Below are positions 6,074-14,067 of a stretch of 25,180 nt of DNA, piece by piece; position 1 is the stretch's first letter, and each line of letters starts with the position of its first letter. Source of the stretch: CAYZBF01 sp964476585 (GTDB lineage Bacteria > Hydrothermota > UBA3072); assembly GCA_964476585.1 (NCBI GenBank), contig CAYZBF010000026.1, forward strand, positions 1 through 25,180. The letters are read 5' to 3'. The notes below the pieces were generated by a model that worked only from the letters and a program-made list of their open reading frames with translations, searched no databases and was not told where the DNA came from. The position numbers were made by a program, and so were the translations under genes.

Positions 6074-7106
6074 ATCCCTTAAAGGAACATTACCACAGTG
6101 GTTGAACAGCATAGGTCCTTACGCTGATATAGTATTCCTTTCTAAGGCCGTTCTTTATCGAGATATTGAAGGATTTCCGTTTAATACACGCGCTTCGGAT
6201 GAAGAAAAGGCAGAAATACTCGAACTCCTTTTAGAAGGCATCAAGACTCTCCCAGACTTTAATAATGTATTTCTTCTTAAGGAGCTTTCTGGTTATGAAA
6301 AGGAATTCCTCCTTGAGAGGCACTTTATACCTGAGTCACTAGTGCAGAATGGAATTTACTCTGGGGTTGCGCCAAATGGCACTCAGAATAATACCCTACT
6401 TATAAATACCAATGATCATCTCCAAATATCCTCGATTTTCCCTGGGTTCAAAATACAGGAACCATATAGTGAATGTGATCAGCTTGACGATGCACTAAAT
6501 GCCGAACTTGATTTCGCTTTTGATAAAAAACTTGGGTTTCTAACGTCCTCGCCCAAGAGGGTTGGAACTGGTCTGGAGACCTCAGTCTTTATTCACCTTC
6601 CTGCAGTGGTTATTACCGGTGGTGCAGGTGATCTGATAGGAAAACTGGAGAAAAATAATTATTCAATGGAAGGAACATTTCTAACTGGTGGAGGAATTGA
6701 AGGAAGTGTATTTAAGATTCAAAATGAATTCTCATTAGGTGTGGGTGAGGAGGAGATAGTAGAAAAAACCGAAAAACAAATAAAAGAAGTGATCCAGAAA
6801 GAAATAGATGCCCGCGAATATATAATGGAAAATGCACGTTATGAAACGGAAGATAAAATCTGGCGTTCTTATGGAATAATAACGAATGCAAGATACTTGA
6901 CTTTAGGCGATTTTCTGAATCTAGCCTCAGCAGTTAGATTGGGAGTGGGGTTGGGATTAATAAAGAATATATCTATATTGGATATAAATAGATGGACTAT
7001 TCTATCTCAGCCTGGACATCTACATTTAGAAAGTGGCGTAGATCTTGACCAACGAGAAGAGAATATACTTCGGGCTAAGCTTATTAGAAAGAATACAGGG
7101 GTTTAA
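6066..7106 (+). CDS. mcsB: Degenerate McsB homologue (probable pseudo-arginine kinase)
   Basis: The 346-residue protein aligns along its whole length with McsB, the guanidino-kinase-fold enzyme that phosphorylates arginines to mark proteins for ClpCP. The fold landmarks are kept: GPYADIVF, FPGFKI, VGTGL-SVFIHLPA, SLGVGEEEIV, RSYGIITNARYLT and AVRLGVGLGLIK. The chemistry is not. The SSRIR segment reads LSKAV (25-29). The NEEDH(I/L)R segment reads NTNDHLQ (114-120), losing the catalytic glutamate. The TSCP cysteine is Ser162. The arginine of GLR is Glu171. RGxYGEG has become EGTFLTGGG (202-210). The comparison is with my recollection of Bacillus McsB. The gene is intact, overlaps mcsA and is followed by clpC, so it is probably a retained non-catalytic regulator. 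Confidence 0.88.
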   Translation: MIESLKGTLPQWLNSIGPYADIVFLSKAVLYRDIEGFPFNTRASDEEKAEILELLLEGIKTLPDFNNVFLLKELSGYEKEFLLERHFIPESLVQNGIYSGVAPNGTQNNTLLINTNDHLQISSIFPGFKIQEPYSECDQLDDALNAELDFAFDKKLGFLTSSPKRVGTGLETSVFIHLPAVVITGGAGDLIGKLEKNNYSMEGTFLTGGGIEGSVFKIQNEFSLGVGEEEIVEKTEKQIKEVIQKEIDAREYIMENARYETEDKIWRSYGIITNARYLTLGDFLNLASAVRLGVGLGLIKNISILDINRWTILSQPGHLHLESGVDLDQREENILRAKLIRKNTGV

Positions 7107-7107
7107 A

Positions 7108-9561
7108 ATGTTTATGGATGAAAGATTCACAAAGAAACTTTTAGATGTAATCAAAATTGCAAAAGAAATAGCAGAAGAAAGTAGCCTACCCTCAGTGACA
7201 CCCGAAATACTTTTACTTGCACTGATCAAACATGGTAGTAGTATCGCCATAACGGTAATGAAGGAAGGGGGAGTAGATTTTGAAGCTCTTGAAGAAAGAA
7301 TAGAAGAACATATTAGAGAGACTAAAGGCGTTTTTCTCCTGGATCAACCAATAGGGTTATCTGACGAAGCTATTTCTGTACTTGAAAAGGCAAGGGAAGA
7401 ATCAGTAGTTATGGGACGCCAGATAATCGGGACAGAACATCTACTTCTAGCGCTTTTGGAATTAAAAAACAGTGCGGTCCCTGATATATTAAAGTCTGAG
7501 GGCCTCGATCATTCAAGAGTAAAGAATATACTTCTTGACCTGTTTACAAAAGGCTCCGCCTCAGAAAGAGAAGGAATGGGAAAAGAATCTAAGAAAGATC
7601 GTTCTATAGAACACTACACTCGCGATCTAACAGAGTTGGCAAGGGACGGTAAAATTGACCCTATCATTGGCAGGGAAAGGGAGTTAGAAAGAGTAATACA
7701 GACGCTCTGCCGTAGAAAAAAGAATAATCCAGTATTGATAGGAGAGTCTGGTGTAGGTAAGACAGCCATAGTTGAAGGTCTTGCGCAGAGAATAGTAAAA
7801 GGAAAAGTGCCTAAAGCTTTAATTAAAAAGAGAATCCTCTCTCTTGATCTTGCTTCCGTAATAGCAGGTACTAAGTACAGAGGGCAATTTGAAAAGCGGT
7901 TAAAAGAAATAATAAGCAATCTAAAGAATTCTCGTGACATTATTTTTATAGATGAGATACATACAATCGTTGGAGCAGGGGCAGCTGAAGGTGCAATTGA
8001 TGCTTCGAATATGTTGAAACCAGCACTGGCAAGAGGAGAGATTCAAACCGTCGGGGCGACAACAACTGAAGAATACAGAAAACATATTGAGAAGGACGGT
8101 GCGCTTGAACGAAGATTCCAGGTAATACTTATCGACCCTCCAACAGTTGAGGAAACCATAGAAATACTTAAAGGTATAAAAGAAAGATATGAGGAGTTCC
8201 ATCATATCACCTATACTGAATCATCAATTGAGTCAGCTGCGAGGCTCTCTTATCAATATATAACTGATAGAAATCTTCCAGATAAGGCAATCGATGTTAT
8301 GGACGAAACCGGTGCAAGAGTTAAATTAAGGGATTCAAAGATTCCTGACAGTTTGATTGGCTTAGAAGAAGAATTGATAGAGGTTAAAAAAGAACTCACA
8401 CGAGCCCGGGAGGAAGGGAAATACGAAATTGCTATCGAACTCAGAGATAGAAGGGATGAGATTGAAGAAAAACTGAGAGAAGAAACTGCCAAATTGGAAA
8501 AGAATGAAACAGAAGAAAAAGGGAAAGTTGTGGAAGAGGATATAAGGGAAGTAATATCTATATGGACAGGCATACCAATTGCAAAATTGAAACAGGAAGA
8601 GGCAGAAAAACTACTTGCCATGGAAAACGAAATAAAAAAGAGATTAGTAGGACAGAATGAGGCAGTGAGAGCTGTAGCAAAGGCAATAAGAAGGGGGAGG
8701 GCAGGCTTGAGAGATCCCAGAAGGCCCCTCGGTGCTTTTCTATTCTTAGGTCCTACAGGCGTCGGGAAGACAGAACTTGCCAAACAACTGGCAAAATTCC
8801 TCTTCAACACTGAAGAAGCTCTCGTTCGCTTTGATATGAGTGAATTTATGGAACGCTTTAATGTATCCAAACTCATTGGAGCTCCTCCTGGTTATGTTGG
8901 ATATGAAGAAGGTGGAATATTGACTGAATCAGTGAGACGACGTCCTTATTCCGTTATACTCTTAGACGAGATAGAAAAGGCTCATCCCGATGTATATAAT
9001 ATACTTCTTCAGGTTTTTGATGATGGAATTCTAACTGATGCTTATGGCAGGAAGGTTGTCTTCAAGAATGCAGTAATCATAATGACTTCTAATATTGGAA
9101 CCAAGAATATAATGAGAGGAGCCCATTTGGGATTCCAAAAGACTGACAGGGAATCAGATTATAAAGAAATGAAGGATTACCTCCTGGAAGAAATCAAAAA
9201 TACATTCAGTCCTGAGTTCCTGAATAGAATTGATGAATCCGTAGTATTTCACTCCTTAGATAATAATATGATGAAAAAGATAGTTGAGATATTCTTTACA
9301 GAAATAAAACAGCGAGTAGAGGAGAAAGGTTATGAGATATCTCTCACAGAGGAAGCAAAGGAATTCTTAATTGAAAAGGGAATTGATCCGGAATATGGGG
9401 CACGGCCACTGAAACGAGTACTTCAGACATACCTTGAGGATAAACTCGCAGAAGATTTTCTTGAAGGTAAGTGGGAAAAGGGAACAAAGATAGTAGTTTC
9501 TCGGGAAGGCAATAAACTAATATTCTTCTCATCTCACTCTGTTGCGGAGGTTCTCGAATAG
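7108..9561 (+). CDS. clpC: ATP-dependent Clp protease ATPase subunit ClpC
   Basis: AAA+ unfoldase that feeds substrates to ClpP, 817 residues. Domains in order are two N-terminal Clp repeats (about 1-147), AAA-1 with Walker A GESGVGKT (212-219) and Walker B IIFIDEIHT, a middle domain with a UVR motif (about 436-458) that marks ClpC, and AAA-2 with Walker A GPTGVGKT (548-555). The loop GAHLGFQ supplies an LGF tripeptide for docking on ClpP. Glu33 and Glu110 match the two glutamates reported to hold phospho-arginine in Bacillus ClpC. The ATG at 7108, one base after the mcsB stop, gives the family N-terminus; Met3 is an alternative. No clpP gene lies in the window. Confidence 0.95.
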   Translation: MFMDERFTKKLLDVIKIAKEIAEESSLPSVTPEILLLALIKHGSSIAITVMKEGGVDFEALEERIEEHIRETKGVFLLDQPIGLSDEAISVLEKAREESVVMGRQIIGTEHLLLALLELKNSAVPDILKSEGLDHSRVKNILLDLFTKGSASEREGMGKESKKDRSIEHYTRDLTELARDGKIDPIIGRERELERVIQTLCRRKKNNPVLIGESGVGKTAIVEGLAQRIVKGKVPKALIKKRILSLDLASVIAGTKYRGQFEKRLKEIISNLKNSRDIIFIDEIHTIVGAGAAEGAIDASNMLKPALARGEIQTVGATTTEEYRKHIEKDGALERRFQVILIDPPTVEETIEILKGIKERYEEFHHITYTESSIESAARLSYQYITDRNLPDKAIDVMDETGARVKLRDSKIPDSLIGLEEELIEVKKELTRAREEGKYEIAIELRDRRDEIEEKLREETAKLEKNETEEKGKVVEEDIREVISIWTGIPIAKLKQEEAEKLLAMENEIKKRLVGQNEAVRAVAKAIRRGRAGLRDPRRPLGAFLFLGPTGVGKTELAKQLAKFLFNTEEALVRFDMSEFMERFNVSKLIGAPPGYVGYEEGGILTESVRRRPYSVILLDEIEKAHPDVYNILLQVFDDGILTDAYGRKVVFKNAVIIMTSNIGTKNIMRGAHLGFQKTDRESDYKEMKDYLLEEIKNTFSPEFLNRIDESVVFHSLDNNMMKKIVEIFFTEIKQRVEEKGYEISLTEEAKEFLIEKGIDPEYGARPLKRVLQTYLEDKLAEDFLEGKWEKGTKIVVSREGNKLIFFSSHSVAEVLE

Positions 9562-9562
9562 G

Positions 9563-10345
9563 ATGGGGAAAGCCATCTCCATTGTCAATCAAAAGGGTGG
9601 GGTTGGGAAGACAACCACAGCAATAAATCTTGGTGCAGCTCTTGCATACTATGAACAAAAATGTTTAATTGTCGATATGGATCCCCAGGCAAACGCAACA
9701 AGCGGTTTGGGGCTCTCCAATATATACCCTTCAGTATATGATGTCCTTATTAAAGGGGCCGACCCAAGAGAGGTCATCCGGGTTACCCATATAGAGAATC
9801 TCAAACTTATTGCCTCTGATATATCCCTAGTGGGAGCTGAGATAGAACTGGTAGAAACCAAAGGAAGGGAAATGCAACTTAAGCGTAAGATAATGTCCTT
9901 AAAAAGTGAATATGATTTCATCCTGATTGATGCTCCCCCCTCCCTTGGATTACTTACCGTAAATACTCTTGTTGCATCTGATTCTGTTCTAATACCTATT
10001 CAGGCTGAATTCTATGCAATGGAAGGCTTAAGCAAATTATTAAGCACTATAAGGAGCATCCAGCGTGAATTGAATTCCCGTCTCACAATTGAAGGTGTCC
10101 TACTTACAATGTATGACACCAGATTAATCCTCTCTCATGAAGTTACAGAAGAGGTCAAGAAATATTTTGGAGATAAGGTATATAAGGTTATAATTCCGAG
10201 GAATGTAAAACTTGCAGAAGCACCCAGTTACGGGAAGCATATATTTGCATACGATTACCGCTCAAGAGGTGCTAATACTTATAGGGAACTGGCAAAAGAG
10301 GTAATGGAAAGAAATGGGAAGACAGGCACTTGGCAGGGGATTTGA
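9563..10345 (+). CDS. parA: Chromosome partitioning ATPase ParA (Soj type)
   Basis: Walker-type ATPase that moves ParB-parS complexes on the nucleoid, 260 residues. The deviant Walker A KGGVGKTTT begins at residue 11, switch I MDPQANAT follows, and Walker B is FILIDAPPSLGLL. The C-terminal part, ending NTYRELAKEVMERNG, is that of chromosomal Soj proteins, which lack an N-terminal DNA-binding extension. I chose the ATG at 9563, one base after the clpC stop, because it gives the normal MGKAISIVNQ start; a TTG at 9542 would add seven residues. It overlaps parB by 32 bases. Confidence 0.95.
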   Translation: MGKAISIVNQKGGVGKTTTAINLGAALAYYEQKCLIVDMDPQANATSGLGLSNIYPSVYDVLIKGADPREVIRVTHIENLKLIASDISLVGAEIELVETKGREMQLKRKIMSLKSEYDFILIDAPPSLGLLTVNTLVASDSVLIPIQAEFYAMEGLSKLLSTIRSIQRELNSRLTIEGVLLTMYDTRLILSHEVTEEVKKYFGDKVYKVIIPRNVKLAEAPSYGKHIFAYDYRSRGANTYRELAKEVMERNGKTGTWQGI

Positions 10346-11129
10346 CGCCTTAATCCCGAAAACATCCGAAGACAAAATACCTCTGGATAAGATATTCCAT
10401 TCTCCACTCCAGCCGAGACAGGAAATAAATGAAGAAGCTTTAAAGGGCCTTGTATCCTCAATCAAGGATAAGGGAGTTCTTCAGCCTGTACTTGTCAGAA
10501 GCGCTGACGAAGGTTATGAACTGGTTTATGGCCACAGACGCTTTGAGGCAGCAAAGAGAGCAAACCTTACTGAGATTCCCGCAGTCATCAAGAGTCTTTC
10601 TGATAGAGAAGTCCTAGAACTTGCAATAATTGAAAATATTCAGAGAGAAGACCTTAATCCATTAGAAGAGGCTAATGCGTATCAAAAATTAAACACGAAG
10701 TTCAACCTTACTCAGGAGGAAATCGCTCTGAAGGTTGGAAAGGCACGCTCCACCATCACTAACAAGATGAGATTACTCTCTCTTCCAAACGAGGTGAAGA
10801 AAGCCTTACTTAAGGGAAAGATAACCGAGGGACATGCAAGAGCTCTCCTCACTCTTGAGGATGAAGATAAGATTATAGAGGAATTGAAAAAAATAATAAA
10901 TGGTTCAAAGACTGTCCGTGAGGTTGAAAAAGCCACCTTAAGAGTATCTGAAAGAAAAAAGAAAGAACTGCCTTTGAAATATCAAAGCCTTAGAGAAGAA
11001 TTAATAGAATTATTTAATACCAAAGTTAAAATAAACTTGGGAAAGAAAAGAAATAGATTAATAATTGAGTTCTATTCGGATGAAGACTTAGAGAGGATCT
11101 ACGATATTATAAGGGGGGATTATGAGTAA
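10314..11129 (+). CDS. parB: Chromosome partitioning protein ParB
   Basis: CTP-dependent DNA clamp that loads at parS sites, 271 residues. The N-terminal GRGFDALIP segment serves as the ParA-binding part in the family. Next come LQPRQEI and the CTP-binding region with YGHRRFEAAK and IIENIQREDLNPLEEA. The helix-turn-helix part (LTQEEIALKVGKARSTITNKMRLLSLP) follows, and then a C-terminal dimerisation region. The ATG at 10314 lies inside the parA 3' end, just after a purine-rich stretch (ggaaagaa). I saw no parS-like palindrome (TGTTTCACGTGAAACA type) in the window, so the centromere sites are probably elsewhere. Confidence 0.95.
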   Translation: MGRQALGRGFDALIPKTSEDKIPLDKIFHSPLQPRQEINEEALKGLVSSIKDKGVLQPVLVRSADEGYELVYGHRRFEAAKRANLTEIPAVIKSLSDREVLELAIIENIQREDLNPLEEANAYQKLNTKFNLTQEEIALKVGKARSTITNKMRLLSLPNEVKKALLKGKITEGHARALLTLEDEDKIIEELKKIINGSKTVREVEKATLRVSERKKKELPLKYQSLREELIELFNTKVKINLGKKRNRLIIEFYSDEDLERIYDIIRGDYE

Positions 11130-11180
11130 AATTAACAGAGAATCAACTGAATTCTCCCTAATCAAGAACTAGAAGGACTG

Positions 11181-11948
11181 GTGAAACAATATACTATACA
11201 AATCATTCCCTCAGAAGGAGAGATAAAACAATTAAACATAAACCTCAGGACACTCTTGTTATTCACCATTCTTGTAGCTGTCATTATTGGGGCTTTGATT
11301 TATTTCGGTGTGAACATTGGTAAAGTATATCTAAAGAACATCCAATACACCCTTATGAAAAGGGAGGTAGAACAGCTCGAAAAAAGACAAAAGGAGATCG
11401 AATATCTCTCACAGGAAATCAGGAAATTCTATATGCTATCCGGCAAATTAAATGAGGCTTTAGAACTTGATATCTCTCCAAACGAAGTAAGTGAAGAAGA
11501 AAATAACAACCTTCACTCAAGAAGAATAGAAAATTCAAATGAAGGAACAATGGAAGAAGAGGCAAGGCAGTTACGCGAGTTTGTACCTAATATTATGCCT
11601 TGTAAAGGCGGATGGATAAGCAAAGTCTTCTCAGAAGATCACAAGGCTATTGATATAAGTCTTAAAGAAGGGACCTCATTATTCTCAACTATGGAAGGGG
11701 TAGTTTCTTTCTCAGGTGATCATCAGTACTTAGGTAAGACAATAGAAATTCATAATGAAGAAGGGTTCCTGATCCTTTATGGACATAACAGCAAGAATCT
11801 TGTAGAGAAAGGTGCCAAGGTTAAAAAGGGAGACATTATCGCTTTAAGTGGGAACACAGGCCGAAGTGAAGCACCCCACCTACACTATGCTATACAGATG
11901 CAAGGTAAGTGGGTGAATCCAATGAACTATTTACCAATCAGGAGGTAA
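11181..11948 (+). CDS. Membrane-anchored M23 (LytM-type) peptidoglycan endopeptidase
   Basis: A bitopic inner-membrane protein of 255 residues predicted to cut peptidoglycan cross-links in the periplasm. One membrane helix lies at about 23-45, a coiled coil at about 48-95 and an acidic linker at about 98-130. The C-terminal M23 domain keeps the zinc ligands His154 and Asp158 (HKAID) and His235 in HLH (233-235), with His202 in the GH motif, so it looks catalytically competent. The GTG at 11181 is preceded by AAGGA. The gene lies between parB and a bactofilin gene. Bactofilin-M23 pairs are known to work together in cell-shape control in other diderm bacteria, so the neighbouring bactofilin is its likely partner. 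Confidence 0.88.
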   Translation: MKQYTIQIIPSEGEIKQLNINLRTLLLFTILVAVIIGALIYFGVNIGKVYLKNIQYTLMKREVEQLEKRQKEIEYLSQEIRKFYMLSGKLNEALELDISPNEVSEEENNNLHSRRIENSNEGTMEEEARQLREFVPNIMPCKGGWISKVFSEDHKAIDISLKEGTSLFSTMEGVVSFSGDHQYLGKTIEIHNEEGFLILYGHNSKNLVEKGAKVKKGDIIALSGNTGRSEAPHLHYAIQMQGKWVNPMNYLPIRR

Positions 11949-11950
11949 TC

Positions 11951-12316
11951 ATGAATAAGGACGCTATAATGAATGTTCTTCATAGAGGTACTGAAGTCGA
12001 AGGTAGTATTGTGGTTAACGGATCAGTTAGAATTGACGGGAAACTAAAGGGCAAAGTCAAAGCAAGTGAGAAGATAGTAATTGGACAGACTGGGATTATA
12101 GATGGAGATCTCAAAGCAAAGGAGGTAAACCTTTCAGGTAGGTGTAAGGGTACTATTTCAGCAGAGAATCTAATAGTTTTCCAATCAACAGCTGAGTTCG
12201 ATGGTGACGTAAAGTGTAAGAAACTAGTTGTTGAAGAAGGTGTAATTGTTGATGGTAGCATAACAATGAGAGAAAATAGAGGAAAAGTTGCTCAGGGAAA
12301 ACCGAAGGAAGGATGA
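11951..12316 (+). CDS. Bactofilin family cytoskeletal protein
   Basis: A polymer-forming cytoskeletal protein of 121 residues. The core is a right-handed beta-helix made of short repeats such as GTEVEGSIVVNGSVRIDGKL and GTISAENLIVFQSTAEFDGD, flanked by short polar tails. The start at 11951 is fixed by AGGAGGT (11939-11945) five bases upstream; the frame is open further upstream but only within the M23 gene. The gene begins two bases after the M23 stop and overlaps rph by 29 bases. Its position next to an M23 hydrolase and parAB suggests a role in localising wall synthesis or the segregation machinery. Confidence 0.93.
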   Translation: MNKDAIMNVLHRGTEVEGSIVVNGSVRIDGKLKGKVKASEKIVIGQTGIIDGDLKAKEVNLSGRCKGTISAENLIVFQSTAEFDGDVKCKKLVVEEGVIVDGSITMRENRGKVAQGKPKEG

Positions 12317-13001
12317 ACTACGTCCAATCACTATAAAAGTAAACTATCTCAATCAGATTCCTGCTTCTACCCTTATAGAACAGGGTAATACTATTGTTCT
12401 GATTAATTCTACTTTAAATGACACCGTACCACCCTTCCTTCAAGGGTCAGGGCAGGGTTGGATAACCGCAGAGTATGCTATGCTACCAAGGAGTACACTT
12501 TCAAGAAAGGCCAGAGAGAGAAAATTTATCTCTGGGAGAACCTACGAGATTCAACGTTTTATTGGACGTTCAATCAGACAGGCCTTTGATCTCAAGAGAA
12601 TTGGCGAGAAAACAATTCTCATCGATTGTGATGTCTTGCAGGCTGACGGAGGAACAAGAACAGCCTCCATAACTGGAGCATTTATCTCTGTGTATGAGAT
12701 CCTTAGGGAAATGGCTGAAATGGGTGAAATAGCAAAAATACCTCTCAAAGGATGGATAGCAGCTGTAAGCACTGGGATAATTGATAAGGAGGTCTATCTT
12801 GACCTCAACTACGAAGAGGACTCATCTGCTGATGTTGACGCCAATCTTGTAATGGATGAAAATGGGAAGATAGTGGAAATCCAAGGAACCGGAGAACATT
12901 CACTCTTCAATTTAGAAGAACTCAATAAAATGGTTAGTATTGCATCAATAGGAATTAAGGAAATCATTTCTATACAAAAGAAAACTCTTAAAATCAAGTG
13001 A
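12288..13001 (+). CDS. rph: Ribonuclease PH
   Basis: Phosphorolytic 3'-5' exoribonuclease that trims tRNA 3' ends, 237 residues. Characteristic segments are an N-terminal DELRPITIKVN, VPPFLQGSGQGWITAEYAML, the GRTYEIQRFIGRSIRQAFDL segment and DCDVLQADGGTRTASITGA, followed by the EDSSADVDANLVMDE catalytic aspartate region. The start is a TTG at 12288 preceded by GAGGA; it gives the family N-terminus (RxxxRxxDELRP) and overlaps the bactofilin gene by 29 bases. The C-terminus ends about where the family does, and no RdgB domain is fused to it. Confidence 0.94.
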   Translation: MLRENRRKDELRPITIKVNYLNQIPASTLIEQGNTIVLINSTLNDTVPPFLQGSGQGWITAEYAMLPRSTLSRKARERKFISGRTYEIQRFIGRSIRQAFDLKRIGEKTILIDCDVLQADGGTRTASITGAFISVYEILREMAEMGEIAKIPLKGWIAAVSTGIIDKEVYLDLNYEEDSSADVDANLVMDENGKIVEIQGTGEHSLFNLEELNKMVSIASIGIKEIISIQKKTLKIK

Positions 13002-13041
13002 TAGCTGGTGATCGACGAGTTTATCGATTAAATAATTCTTT

Positions 13042-14067
13042 ATGGTTTGTGTAACGGACAATAATACGAATCAGGATCAAAGTTCACTCTGTTCAAATGA
13101 TAATTGCTGGAGAAACGAGGTTCGAGGGAGTGGAGAAAGACTTGATGTTTATCTCTTCCATTCCGAGTTACGTCTAAGCAGAAACAAAATACAGGAAAAA
13201 ATCAGGCATGGGGAAATTCTTGTGAATGGTGAATATTCCAAACCCTCCTATAGAGTCAAAAGAGGTGATTTAATAGAAGCAATTTACACACCACCAAAAC
13301 CGTTTGAAATTAAGGCAGAACCAATTCCTTTATCTATTATATACGAGGATGAAGATATAATCGTCATTAATAAACAGCCGGATCTTGTTGTCCATCCTGC
13401 AAAGGGAAATCTAAATGGCACCCTTATAAATGCTCTTCTATATCATTGCAAGACACTCGCAAAGGGATCTGAAATGGATCGTCCAGGTGTTGTGCATCGA
13501 CTGGATGCAGATACAACAGGTGTCATTATTTTCGCAAAGAGCCAGTGGGCACTTTCAAACCTTGCCCTACAGTTTCAGAGAAGAGAAGTTTCAAAGATGT
13601 ATTTAGCTATTGTTTGGGGTACCCCCCCCATGAAGAAGGGAGAGATTAACGCTCCAATTGGAAAACACCCTATAAAGAGAGAGTTGATGGCTGTTACACC
13701 TCTGAATTCTAAGGAATCACTCACCTATTTTAAAGTGCTCCATTCTTACCCCTTCGCTTCAACCTTAAAGATTATCACCAAGACTGGAAGAACACACCAG
13801 ATAAGGGTTCACCTATCACATTTTGGGTATCCTATTATTGGAGATCACCGGTACGGTGGAAGGGAGCGTAAAATCCTCAGAAGAATAGGGAGTAATTACA
13901 GAGAAGAGTTTGAAAAGGCACTTGAAATCATCGATAGACAGGCACTCCATGCAGCATCTCTAATTATATCGCATCCAGTTACGCGGGAGAAAATACGATT
14001 CAATGCTCCTCTTTATGAGGACATGAAGAAATTAATCAGATTTCTAAATGAAATTAATAGTAGTTGA
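13042..14067 (+). CDS. rluD: Large-subunit rRNA pseudouridine synthase (RluD/RluC family)
   Basis: Converts specific uridines of 23S rRNA to pseudouridine. The 341-residue protein has an S4 RNA-binding domain (about 32-80, beginning RLDVYLFHSELRLSRNKIQ) and the pseudouridine synthase domain. The catalytic motif is HRLDADTTGVIIFAK with Asp155, and KTGRTHQIRVH with GDHRYGG follows. Whether it is RluD or a paralogue cannot be decided from sequence alone. A 30-residue N-terminal extension rich in Asn, Asp and Ser precedes the S4 domain. No Shine-Dalgarno site precedes the ATG, but an AT-rich stretch does, so a separate leaderless start within the 40-bp gap after rph is possible. The end overlaps topA by 20 bases. 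Confidence 0.9.
   Translation: MVCVTDNNTNQDQSSLCSNDNCWRNEVRGSGERLDVYLFHSELRLSRNKIQEKIRHGEILVNGEYSKPSYRVKRGDLIEAIYTPPKPFEIKAEPIPLSIIYEDEDIIVINKQPDLVVHPAKGNLNGTLINALLYHCKTLAKGSEMDRPGVVHRLDADTTGVIIFAKSQWALSNLALQFQRREVSKMYLAIVWGTPPMKKGEINAPIGKHPIKRELMAVTPLNSKESLTYFKVLHSYPFASTLKIITKTGRTHQIRVHLSHFGYPIIGDHRYGGRERKILRRIGSNYREEFEKALEIIDRQALHAASLIISHPVTREKIRFNAPLYEDMKKLIRFLNEINSS

Noticed and set aside
8253..8876. A 207-codon minus-strand open frame inside clpC
   Set aside because: It lies fully within clpC, its product is a low-complexity Ser/Phe-rich protein typical of antisense frames, and it has no ribosome site or family resemblance.
9563..11129. A parS site or replication origin next to parAB
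   Set aside because: No TGTTTCACGTGAAACA-like palindrome, DnaA-box cluster or dnaA/gid genes were seen.
11138..11156. Hairpin GAGAAT/ATTCTC between parB and the M23 gene as a terminator
   Set aside because: Only six base pairs, no T-run follows, and the downstream gene follows closely in the same direction.
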